Positions 16,112-23,566 of a stretch of 37,931 nucleotides of DNA are shown piece after piece. Both the position numbers and the translations under genes were made by a program. This stretch comes from Ruminiclostridium sp. (GTDB lineage Bacteria; Bacillota; Clostridia; Oscillospirales; Ruminococcaceae): NCBI GenBank assembly GCA_017625405.1, contig JAGALB010000043.1, positions 217,900-255,830 on the forward strand. The letters run 5' to 3'. Position 1 is the stretch's first letter. Each line of letters begins with the position of its first letter. The notes under the pieces were generated by a model. That model saw nothing but the letters and a program-made list of their open reading frames with translations. It was not told where the DNA came from and searched no databases.

Positions 16112-16981
16112 ATGTCACTAACATCTGATATTAAAAATGAGCTTTGCGAGGGGATTATTCCTCAGGCTCTTGTTGATACATTCTGTTACGGACTTCTATA
16201 TCCCGTAAGGAAAGAAAAGCCGATTTATACTACTGATATAAAAAGTGTCGAACAGTGCTATACCGAACTTTTTTCCGGAAATGTTTCAAGTGAAACAAAA
16301 GCCAAGAACAGCGGAACAGTGTTCAAGGTATCAATTGACGCTGATAAACTCAACCAGAAATACAATTTTTATTATCATGGCATAAACCGCAGTTTTGTCA
16401 GCGGGAACGATGTTGATACAGGCGTTTTTCTGCGTGGTGTTTTTCTTTCCTGCGGCTCTGTTTCTGTTCAGAAGGCAGGGTATCATCTTGAATTATCTGT
16501 TCACAGCCCGGAAAAACGCGAACAGCTTTATAATCTTATCCTCGAGCAAGGTATGAAAATCAATCGTTCGGTGCGACGTGGCGTGCCTTATCTTTATAGT
16601 AAGGACAGCGAAAATATTTCTGATTTTCTGACCTTTATCGGCGCAATGCAAAGCTCTATGGAGATCATGAATATCAAGATTTACAAGGGCTTCCGCAGCA
16701 ATATCAACCGCAAAGTTAATTGCGAAGCCGCAAATATCGGAAAAACGGTTGCTGCCTCCGCAAAACAGATTGAAGATATAAATTATATTGCTGAGTGCGG
16801 TGAATACGAAAAGCTTTCTTCTGACTTAAAAGAGCTTGCCTCTCTCAGAGTTGAAAATCCTGATATTTCCCTTAGCGAACTTGCAAAGCTGTTTGATCCA
16901 CCAATAACGAGAAGCGGTGTCAATCATCGCATTGAAAGAATAAGAAAAATTGCGGATGAACTGCGGGAACGCAGAAAGTGA
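16112..16981 (+). CDS. whiA: DNA-binding regulator WhiA
   Basis: This protein is linked to cell division and chromosome segregation in Firmicutes and to sporulation in Streptomyces. The 289-aa protein shows the N-terminal segment SLTSDIKNEL, a LAGLIDADG-like core (FLRGVFLSCGSVS near residues 107-119, MNIKIYKGFRSNINRKVNCEAAN near 186-208) and the C-terminal helix-turn-helix LSELAKLFDPPITRSGVNHRIERI (near 253-276). The endonuclease catalytic residues are usually lost in WhiA. No clear ribosome binding site stands before its ATG, which is 2 nt from the rapZ stop, so translational coupling is likely. The gene yvcK/glmR, often found between rapZ and whiA, is absent. Confidence 0.94.
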   Translation: MSLTSDIKNELCEGIIPQALVDTFCYGLLYPVRKEKPIYTTDIKSVEQCYTELFSGNVSSETKAKNSGTVFKVSIDADKLNQKYNFYYHGINRSFVSGNDVDTGVFLRGVFLSCGSVSVQKAGYHLELSVHSPEKREQLYNLILEQGMKINRSVRRGVPYLYSKDSENISDFLTFIGAMQSSMEIMNIKIYKGFRSNINRKVNCEAANIGKTVAASAKQIEDINYIAECGEYEKLSSDLKELASLRVENPDISLSELAKLFDPPITRSGVNHRIERIRKIADELRERRK

Positions 16982-16991
16982 AGGTATTTCT

Positions 16992-19900
16992 ATGGATTTT
17001 GTTCATCTCCATGTTCATAGCGAATATAGCCTCTTGGACGGCGCCTGCTGTATTAAGAGGCTTGTTTCACGTGTAAAGGAGCTGGGACAAACTGCAGTAG
17101 CGATAACCGATCACGGTGTTATGTACGGCTGCATTGATTTTTATAACGAATGCATAAAAAATGGTGTTAAACCGATTATCGGCTGTGAAGTGTATGTTGC
17201 ACCACGAGGAAGATTCAGGAAAGAAACCAGAGAAGATATGTCGCCTTATCATCTTTTGCTTTTATGCAAGGATAATGATGGTTATAAGAATCTTGTCAAG
17301 ATTGTGTCTGCCGCTCATACCGAAGGCTTTTACAATCGTCCGAGGTGTGATATTGAACTGTTGAAAAAATACAGTAAAGGTCTTATCTGTCTTTCCGCAT
17401 GCCTTGCAGGTGAGATTCCCAGATTGCTGCTTAACGGTAATTATGAAGAGGCAAAAGCCAGGGCAATTGAATATAATGAAATCTTCGGTGCAGGCAACTA
17501 TTACTTAGAAGTACAGAATCACGGAATAGAAGAGCAGGTTAAAATACTTCCTTTGATTTACAGGATTTCTGAGGAAACATCTATTCCTGTTGCTGCTACT
17601 AACGATGCACATTATATTGATAAATCCGACAGTGAAATGCAGCGGATTCTTACCTGTATTTCTATGGGAAAAACGCTCGACAGTCCCGATTCTCTTAGCT
17701 TTCCCACAGAAGAATTCTATATCAAATCGGCAGGAGAGATGTCAAAATTATTTCCTGCTGAAGCTATACAAAATACAGTTAAAATAGCTGAAAAATGTAA
17801 TGTTGATTTCGAGTTCGGTGTTACAAAGCTGCCTTATTTCCGAATTGACGGCACTGACGACAATTCAGCCTATTTCCGCAAGGCCGTTTTCGATGGAATA
17901 GCAAAACGATACGGTGAAAATCCGTCTTCTGAAATAATTGAACGAGCAGAAGCTGAAATAAAAATAATAACCGAAATGGGTTATGTGGATTATTTTCTTA
18001 TAGTAGCAGACTTTATAGCTTTTGCACGTTCAAGGAATATTCCTGTTGGTCCAGGCAGAGGTTCTGGTGTGGGAAGTATCTGTGCATATGCTCTTGAAAT
18101 CACTTCTGTTGACCCGATTCGTTATAATCTGCTGTTTGAACGTTTCCTGAATCCTGAAAGAGTAAGTATGCCTGACTTTGATGTGGATTTCTGCTACATC
18201 CGTCGTCAGGAGGTAATAGATTACGTTACCGAAAAATACGGAAGCGACCATGTTGCCCAGATTATAACTTTCGGAACTCTTGCCGCACGTGCCGCAATCA
18301 AGGATGTCGGCAGGGTAATGGGAATTCCTTATAATAAGGTTGATTCTTTATCCAAAATGATACCTTTCGGTGCAAATGTAACAATAATGGGTGCAATTGC
18401 CGAAAGCAAGGATTTACGAAATCTTATTGACGGCGACAGTGTGTTGCAGAAGCTTGTTGAAAATGCGGTTAAGCTTGAGGGTATGCCTCGCCATGCTTCC
18501 ATGCATGCTGCGGGTGTTGTTATTACACGTGAGCCTGTAACAGAGTACGTTCCACTTATAAAGAACGATACTTATGTTGTTACTCAGTATGCCAAGGATA
18601 ATCTGGAAGCTCTTGGCCTTCTTAAGATGGATTTTCTCGGTCTTCGTTACCTTACCGTAATTGATGACTGCGAAAAGCTGGTGAGAAATAGTAACCCATC
18701 ATTTGATATAAACAGAATTCCTGAGGATGATTCTGCTGTGTACCGACTGTTGTCTGATGGCAATTGCAACGGTGTGTTTCAGCTTGAAAGCGAGGGAATG
18801 AAGAATGTCCTCGCCAGATTGAAGCCTACTTCTCTCGAAGATATAACCGCTGTTATTTCGCTTTACCGTCCAGGCCCCATGCAGTCTATTCCTGCGTATA
18901 TAAAAAATAAGCATAATCCCGCTCAGATTTCTTATAAGACTGATAAGCTCAGAGAAATACTTGATGTAACATATGGCTGTATTGTTTATCAGGAGCAGGT
19001 TATGCAGATCTGTCGTAAAATCGGCGGATATTCTTACGGCAGAGCTGACCTTGTGCGCCGTGCAATGGCGAAAAAGAAAAAAGAAATAATGGAAAAAGAG
19101 CGGAATGCTTTTATCTATGGCACTGAAACCAATTGCGGTGCTGTTAATAACGGTGTTTCCGAAGAAGCAGCCACAGAAATTTTTGAAGATATGTCTTCGT
19201 TTGCCACATATGCGTTCAATAAATCTCATGCGGCTGCTTATGCATATCTTGCATATCAGACGGCATATTTAAGATGCCACTATTATAAAGAATATATGGT
19301 TGCGCTTATGTCCAGCGTGCTGGACAATCCCAATAAGCTGCTTGAATATATATCAGATTTAAGGGAAAACAATGTTTCTGTTCTTCCGCCTGATATAAAT
19401 TCCAGTTTGCACGGCTTTACAATTGAAGGCAATAATATTCGTTTCGGATTACTTGCAATAAGGAATATCGGGCGTAATTTCATAACCGAGATATTAAAAG
19501 AGCGTTCTGTAAAGCCTTTTGCTGATATATCTGATTTTATAACACGCCTTTCGGGTAGGGAAATCAATAAACGTGCAATAGAATATCTGATCAAGGCAGG
19601 CGCATTTGACAGCCTTGGTTTCAGCCGTAAGGGATTACTGACCGGATATGAGGATGTATATGACAGCATCACGGAAAATAGCAATCGTAATCTTGACGGG
19701 CAGATGGGATTTTTTGATTTTATCGATGATTCACATTCTTCGGTAAATAAAAGAATCGAAAATGTTACGGAATTCGATTCTACTCAGCTTATGAAGCTGG
19801 AAAAGGAAGCGCTCGGCTTTTACGCTACCGGTCATCCTCTTGATTCCTACGATCAGTATATTCGTCTGAACGAGTTTACAAAAATCTCCGAGGTTACAGA

Positions 19901-20423
19901 TAATGATAACCGCAAGGTAAAGGACGGCGAGAAGATCCGTATGCTTGCTATGCTGTCAGGCAAGAAGCTTCATACAACCAAAAACGGCAGAACTATGTGT
20001 TTTGCGTCCTTTGAAGATGTTACAGGCCAGATCGAAGGTATAATTTTTGATGATGTATACGGAAAAGTACTTTCGTTGTTATCGTCGGAAGAAAATATAC
20101 TTTTACTGTATGGAACGGTATCAGCTTCTGATAATTCCGACGAAGAGTCAAAACTTATAATAAATCACATCGAATCTGCTGACAGCATTAAACCAACTGC
20201 ATATAAAACGCTGTTTATTAATCTTCAAAGTGACGAGCAGGATAAAATTTCTGCAGTAAGCACTTTACTGTACGGAAACAGCGGAAGGGAACAGGTAAGA
20301 CTTTGTTTCAGCGATACGAGAAAAGTTGTATCAATAAATGGAGTTTCAAACGTTAATATTACAAAAGAAATTTTGTCAAAACTGGTTAAAATTTGTGGAA
20401 AAAGTAATATTATTCTTAAATGA
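16992..20423 (+). CDS. dnaE: DNA polymerase III alpha subunit DnaE
   Basis: This is a C-family replicative polymerase; in Firmicutes DnaE extends primers and acts beside PolC. About 1143 aa are predicted from the ATG at 16992, preceded by AAGG. An in-frame ATG 14 codons earlier lies inside whiA and is rejected. Domains in order are the PHP domain (FVHLHVHSEYSLLDG at 3-17, AITDHGVMYG near 38), the polymerase core with PVGPGRGSGVGS near 350 and catalytic Asp residues in MPDFDVDF near 394, ATYAFNKSHAAAYAYLAYQTAYL near 739, a helix-hairpin-helix region, and an OB-fold (LAMLSGKKLHTTKNGRTMCF near 990). The length is standard. It ends the hprK-whiA block. Confidence 0.96.
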   Translation: MDFVHLHVHSEYSLLDGACCIKRLVSRVKELGQTAVAITDHGVMYGCIDFYNECIKNGVKPIIGCEVYVAPRGRFRKETREDMSPYHLLLLCKDNDGYKNLVKIVSAAHTEGFYNRPRCDIELLKKYSKGLICLSACLAGEIPRLLLNGNYEEAKARAIEYNEIFGAGNYYLEVQNHGIEEQVKILPLIYRISEETSIPVAATNDAHYIDKSDSEMQRILTCISMGKTLDSPDSLSFPTEEFYIKSAGEMSKLFPAEAIQNTVKIAEKCNVDFEFGVTKLPYFRIDGTDDNSAYFRKAVFDGIAKRYGENPSSEIIERAEAEIKIITEMGYVDYFLIVADFIAFARSRNIPVGPGRGSGVGSICAYALEITSVDPIRYNLLFERFLNPERVSMPDFDVDFCYIRRQEVIDYVTEKYGSDHVAQIITFGTLAARAAIKDVGRVMGIPYNKVDSLSKMIPFGANVTIMGAIAESKDLRNLIDGDSVLQKLVENAVKLEGMPRHASMHAAGVVITREPVTEYVPLIKNDTYVVTQYAKDNLEALGLLKMDFLGLRYLTVIDDCEKLVRNSNPSFDINRIPEDDSAVYRLLSDGNCNGVFQLESEGMKNVLARLKPTSLEDITAVISLYRPGPMQSIPAYIKNKHNPAQISYKTDKLREILDVTYGCIVYQEQVMQICRKIGGYSYGRADLVRRAMAKKKKEIMEKERNAFIYGTETNCGAVNNGVSEEAATEIFEDMSSFATYAFNKSHAAAYAYLAYQTAYLRCHYYKEYMVALMSSVLDNPNKLLEYISDLRENNVSVLPPDINSSLHGFTIEGNNIRFGLLAIRNIGRNFITEILKERSVKPFADISDFITRLSGREINKRAIEYLIKAGAFDSLGFSRKGLLTGYEDVYDSITENSNRNLDGQMGFFDFIDDSHSSVNKRIENVTEFDSTQLMKLEKEALGFYATGHPLDSYDQYIRLNEFTKISEVTDNDNRKVKDGEKIRMLAMLSGKKLHTTKNGRTMCFASFEDVTGQIEGIIFDDVYGKVLSLLSSEENILLLYGTVSASDNSDEESKLIINHIESADSIKPTAYKTLFINLQSDEQDKISAVSTLLYGNSGREQVRLCFSDTRKVVSINGVSNVNITKEILSKLVKICGKSNIILK

Positions 20424-20445
20424 CAAGGAAAAGACAAAATTTCAC

Positions 20446-20474
20446 TTGACTAAAAAGTATTTTTTGTGTAAAAT
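20446..20474 (+). promoter_or_regulatory. sigma-A promoter of pfkA
   Basis: TTGACT (20446-20451) and TAAAAT (20469-20474) with a 17-nt spacer lie in the 140-bp gap after dnaE. They give a leader of about 80 nt with only short AT-rich hairpins. Confidence 0.7.
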
Positions 20475-20563
20475 GTTATGTGATAAAAAATAATGATGAT
20501 ACTATTTTCGTCATTTTATTAAATCTTTAAAAGATTAAAAATCGGATAAAGGGGTAAGAAAAA

Positions 20564-21520
20564 ATGAAAATTGGTGTTTTAACAAGTGGTGGCGACGCTC
20601 CCGGCATGAACGCTGCTATCAGAGCAGCTGTAAGAGCAGGTATCAAGAAGGGAATGGAAGTTGTAGGTATTTACAGAGGCTACAACGGTCTTATCAACGG
20701 CGACATCCGTCCTCTCGATGAAAGAAGCGTTTCTGACATTATTCAGCGTGGTGGTACTGCGCTTTATACAGCACGTTGCGACGAATTCCGTTATAAGGAA
20801 GGCGTTGACAAAGCTGTTAAGTCCTGTAAGGAACACGGAATTGACGGTATTGTTGTAATCGGCGGTGACGGTTCTTTCCGTGGTGCTGCTGACTTATCTG
20901 CTGCCGGTATTCCTTGTGTCGGTGTTCCCGGTACAATTGATAATGATATTGCTATGACCGAATATACAATCGGTTATGATACTGCTATGAATACAGCAAT
21001 GGAGCTTATTGACAAGCTTCGTGATACTGCTTCTTCTCATGACCGTTGCTCCGTTGTAGAAGTAATGGGCAGAAGAGCTGGCTATATTGCTCTTAATACA
21101 GGTATTGCCTGCGGCGCTATCGCAGTAATCACTTCTGAAATTCCTTATGATCTCGATGCAGTTATTAACAAGATCAAGAACACTCAGACAACAGGTAAGC
21201 ATCATTTTATCGTTGTTGTTTCTGAAGGTGTAGGCAACGCTGACCAGATTGCAAAGGAAATCGAAGAAAGAACAGGTATTGAATCCCGTGCTACAATCCT
21301 CGGCCATGTACAGCGTGGCGGTTCTCCTACTGTCCGTGACAGAGTTGAAGCAAGCAAAATGGGTTACTATGCTGTAACTCTTCTCGAAAAGGGTATCGGT
21401 AACCGTGTTGTAGGTTTAAAGCAGGGCAGCGTTTATGACGTTGACATTCAGGAAGCACTTCAGATGAAGAAGCCTTTCCTTGAAGATCTTTACAAGATTG
21501 CTGACGAAATCAGCTTCTGA
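20564..21520 (+). CDS. pfkA: ATP-dependent 6-phosphofructokinase
   Basis: This is the committed step of glycolysis, fructose-6-phosphate plus ATP to fructose-1,6-bisphosphate. The 318-aa protein is the classic bacterial length. It shows the N-terminal ATP loop LTSGGDAPGMNAAIRA (residues 6-21), the GGDGS motif (near 103), the catalytic GTIDND (near 123-128, Asp acting as base), the substrate loop MGRRAGYIA (near 168) and LGHVQRGGSPTVRDR (near 246). GTIDND with GGDGS points to the ATP-using, not the pyrophosphate-using, type. The start is preceded by AAAGGGG. No terminator separates it from the riboswitch downstream, so transcripts may continue into folT. Confidence 0.96.
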   Translation: MKIGVLTSGGDAPGMNAAIRAAVRAGIKKGMEVVGIYRGYNGLINGDIRPLDERSVSDIIQRGGTALYTARCDEFRYKEGVDKAVKSCKEHGIDGIVVIGGDGSFRGAADLSAAGIPCVGVPGTIDNDIAMTEYTIGYDTAMNTAMELIDKLRDTASSHDRCSVVEVMGRRAGYIALNTGIACGAIAVITSEIPYDLDAVINKIKNTQTTGKHHFIVVVSEGVGNADQIAKEIEERTGIESRATILGHVQRGGSPTVRDRVEASKMGYYAVTLLEKGIGNRVVGLKQGSVYDVDIQEALQMKKPFLEDLYKIADEISF

Positions 21521-21533
21521 TAAGAACAAAACT

Positions 21534-21631
21534 ACAGAGTAGAGAATTGTGCGTTAAGTGCATCACAGACGGAGAGTTGCTGTGGTGACGAAAAGCTTTA
21601 CGCTTGCGGTACAATTCTCGCATCTCGCTGT
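21534..21631 (+). promoter_or_regulatory. THF (folate) riboswitch aptamer, type I
   Basis: The conserved parts of the tetrahydrofolate riboswitch are present in order: GAGTAGAG, then GCGTTAAGTG (21551-21560), a P3 stem CATCACAG/CTGTGGTG, GACGAA, a short hairpin AAGC/GCTT, GCGGTACAATTCTCGCATC and CGCTGT. P1 pairs ACAG (21534-21537) with CTGT (21628-21631). P2 pairs GAGAATTGT (21542-21550) with ACAATTCTC (21611-21619), all nine positions. The gene downstream is a folate-type ECF substrate-binding subunit, the classic target of this riboswitch. Confidence 0.93.
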
Positions 21632-21642
21632 GCATAAAACTT

Positions 21643-21711
21643 ATAAGTTGCCATGGCTTATCCGTGTTATGTATTGCGTAATGGGATAAGTCATTAGACT
21701 GTCCCGAACAG
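21643..21711 (+). promoter_or_regulatory. expression platform of the THF riboswitch
   Basis: TGGCTTATCC (21654-21663) pairs with GGATAAGTCA (21684-21693) over 10 bp with one G-U. The same CTTAT can instead pair with ATAAG at 21643-21647, so the two helices exclude each other. A small CTGT/ACAG hairpin (21699-21711) sits right before the AAAGGA ribosome binding site. No T-run follows, so control is more likely at translation than by termination. This is inference from base pairing only. Confidence 0.5.
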
Positions 21712-21727
21712 AAAGGATGGTATTATT

Positions 21728-22537
21728 ATGGCAATTTTAAGAATGTTCAGGGATTCAGCACTTGAATTCAAAAAACTCAGATGTATTACAGTAACCGCAA
21801 TGCTTATTGCGCTTAATCTTGCTCTCAAAACAGCGACGATTAATATTACCGATGATCTGAAAATAAGTTTTTCATTCCTCGCTCTTGCTGCAATCGGTAT
21901 GCTTTTCGGACCTACTGTAAGCTTTTTATCGGGTGTGATAACCGATATACTCGGTTTGCTTGTGGCAAACACAATAGGCGCATTCAATCCGCTGTTTACC
22001 CTTGTTGAAGCTGTTGGCGCAATGCTTTACGGTTTATTTCTCTATAAACTCAAGCCTATAAAGTTTGATAAAGAAACTTTTAAGCCGAATACTGACCCCA
22101 ACACAATGCTGCTCAGCGGTATAAATGCAAAGCTCTTTTCTTTGCTTATTGTCGGTTCAGTTCTTGCGCTTAAATACATATACAATATTGATAATCTGTT
22201 TGTGATTTATGCGATTATTGTCGCAGTTTTATACGGATGCTTTTTATACAGACTTGCTGTTCTCCCCTGGAAGCAGTTATTAAGAGTTATCGGTGCGAAA
22301 TTTTCTGTTGCAGTAATCTGTAATATTATTATGAATCCTTTTATAATGTTTATTTCAGATTTCTGGAGCTGGGAAGTAATGTGGGCAGTAAAGATTCCCG
22401 CACGACTTGTCAAGAATGCAATACAGGTTCCTGTTGATTGTGTTCTTCTCATGATTGTTCTTTTTCCGATTATGGTTGCTTACAACAGAATTTTCAAAAA
22501 TCAGGATATGAAAGAACGCAAAAATAAAAACAAGTAA
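21728..22537 (+). CDS. folT: ECF transporter S component, folate family (FolT-like), enlarged
   Basis: This is the membrane substrate-binding subunit of an energy-coupling-factor vitamin importer. The energising EcfA/T module is not in the window. The 269-aa protein has the folate-family signs LTITAM-like CITVTAMLIALNLALK at the N-terminus, the ISFSFLALAAIGMLFGPTVSFLSG block (near 46-69), DILGLLV, and a C-terminal ARLVKNAIQVPVD. Typical members are about 170-190 aa. This one has an extra stretch of about 70 residues (roughly 107-180) with two more hydrophobic segments, and repeats LYGLFLYKL (100-108) as LYGCFLYRL (168-176). The upstream THF riboswitch supports folate as substrate. The start has AAAGGA 10 nt upstream. 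Confidence 0.85.
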   Translation: MAILRMFRDSALEFKKLRCITVTAMLIALNLALKTATINITDDLKISFSFLALAAIGMLFGPTVSFLSGVITDILGLLVANTIGAFNPLFTLVEAVGAMLYGLFLYKLKPIKFDKETFKPNTDPNTMLLSGINAKLFSLLIVGSVLALKYIYNIDNLFVIYAIIVAVLYGCFLYRLAVLPWKQLLRVIGAKFSVAVICNIIMNPFIMFISDFWSWEVMWAVKIPARLVKNAIQVPVDCVLLMIVLFPIMVAYNRIFKNQDMKERKNKNK

Positions 22538-22551
22538 TTGAGGTGATTCAG

Positions 22552-23337
22552 ATGAATAAATTAGGTGTTCTCGGAACAGGAAATATGGGTTCAGCCATTA
22601 TCAATGGTATTGCCGCAAGCGGTATGGATGTTGAGGTATTTGCTTACGACAAGGATGCTGCAAAGCTTTCTTCGCTTCCCGTAAATATCTGCCCTGATGA
22701 ATCAACACTTGTTTCGGAATGCAAATATGTTCTTCTCGCTGTTAAGCCTCAGGTTTTAGGAAGTGTTCTTGATGAGCTTGCTTCCGCCGTTACTGAAGAT
22801 ACTGTTTTTATTTCTATCTGTGCAGGTATTTCTGCTGATTTTATCCGTTCTCATACAATTGAAAATGCTAAAGTTATTCTTGTAATGCCCAATACTCCTA
22901 TGATGTTAGGTGCAGGTGCAAGTGCAATGGCTCAGGGCGACAATGTTTCTGACGAAGAATTTGCTTTTGCACGTTCTGTTATCGGCAGCTGCGGTATTAC
23001 AGAAGTTGTTCCTATGGATAAAATGAAGGAAATTATCTGTATAAACGGCAGTTCTCCTGCCTTTATTTACCTTTTTGCAAAGGGATTTATTGATTTTGCA
23101 GCTGAAAACGGAATTGATTCCGAAGCTGCTATGAATTTATTTTCTGCTACTCTTATCGGTTCTGCAAAAATGCTCACCGAATCCGGCATGACAGTTGATG
23201 AACTTATCAAGCAGGTTTCTTCTCCCGGCGGTACAACTATTGCCGGTCTTGAAATGCTTTATGCAGGTGATATTGTCGGTCATGTTAAGGATGCATGTTC
23301 TGCTTGCACTGAGAGAGCATATGAATTAGCCAAATAG
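22552..23337 (+). CDS. proC: Pyrroline-5-carboxylate reductase
   Basis: This is the last step of proline synthesis, NAD(P)H-dependent reduction of pyrroline-5-carboxylate, in the cytosol. The 261-aa protein begins with the nucleotide-binding loop LGVLGTGNMGSAI, then VLLAVKPQVLGSVL (near 59), the VMPNTPMMLGAGASAM block (near 110) and the C-terminal signature VSSPGGTTIAGLEML (near 221-235). The ATG at 22552 is chosen because GAGGTGA is 5 nt upstream. A GTG three codons earlier overlaps that site. It follows folT by 14 nt and may be under the same riboswitch-led transcript. Confidence 0.95.
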   Translation: MNKLGVLGTGNMGSAIINGIAASGMDVEVFAYDKDAAKLSSLPVNICPDESTLVSECKYVLLAVKPQVLGSVLDELASAVTEDTVFISICAGISADFIRSHTIENAKVILVMPNTPMMLGAGASAMAQGDNVSDEEFAFARSVIGSCGITEVVPMDKMKEIICINGSSPAFIYLFAKGFIDFAAENGIDSEAAMNLFSATLIGSAKMLTESGMTVDELIKQVSSPGGTTIAGLEMLYAGDIVGHVKDACSACTERAYELAK

Positions 23338-23342
23338 TTTTT

Positions 23343-23371
23343 ACGGGTGAATTATTTTCACCCGTATTTTT
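23343..23371 (+). terminator. intrinsic terminator after proC
   Basis: ACGGGTGAA (23343-23351) and TTCACCCGT (23357-23365) form a 9-bp stem followed by ATTTTT, 5 nt after the stop codon. Confidence 0.88.
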
Positions 23372-23471
23372 ATGTAAATTTGTCAATAATAAAATATTTA
23401 CATTGTATTTACTGACTGCAAGTGCTTATTTGTCTAAAATCAACAACATTTGCAAAATTTTGAAAAATATA

Positions 23472-23500
23472 TTGAAAAAATCCTTTAAATATAGTATAAT
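23472..23500 (+). promoter_or_regulatory. sigma-A promoter of the pyr operon
   Basis: TTGAAA (23472-23477) and a perfect TATAAT (23495-23500) with a 17-nt spacer. The 100 bp between the proC terminator and this promoter are very AT-rich. They contain an inverted repeat ATGTAAAT/ATTTACAT (23372-23379, 23396-23403) of unknown role. Confidence 0.8.
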
Positions 23501-23517
23501 AAATTGAATATAGGTTT

Positions 23518-23536
23518 GAAACGCATTGCGCGTTTC
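23518..23536 (+). promoter_or_regulatory. 5'-end hairpin in the pyrC leader
   Basis: GAAACGC (23518-23524) and GCGTTTC (23530-23536) form a 7-bp stem starting about 10 nt after the expected transcription start, followed by GGGG. No PyrR-type attenuator or T-run was recognised. It may protect the 5' end or affect translation, but this is speculative. Confidence 0.4.
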
Positions 23537-23566
23537 GGGGTGTTAAAGATACAGAGAAAGTATGGT

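Noticed and set aside
18699-19229. 176-codon open frame on the minus strand inside dnaE
   Set aside because: It lies opposite conserved DnaE sequence, has no recognisable motif and no ribosome binding site, and resembles the other antisense frames over real genes in this window.
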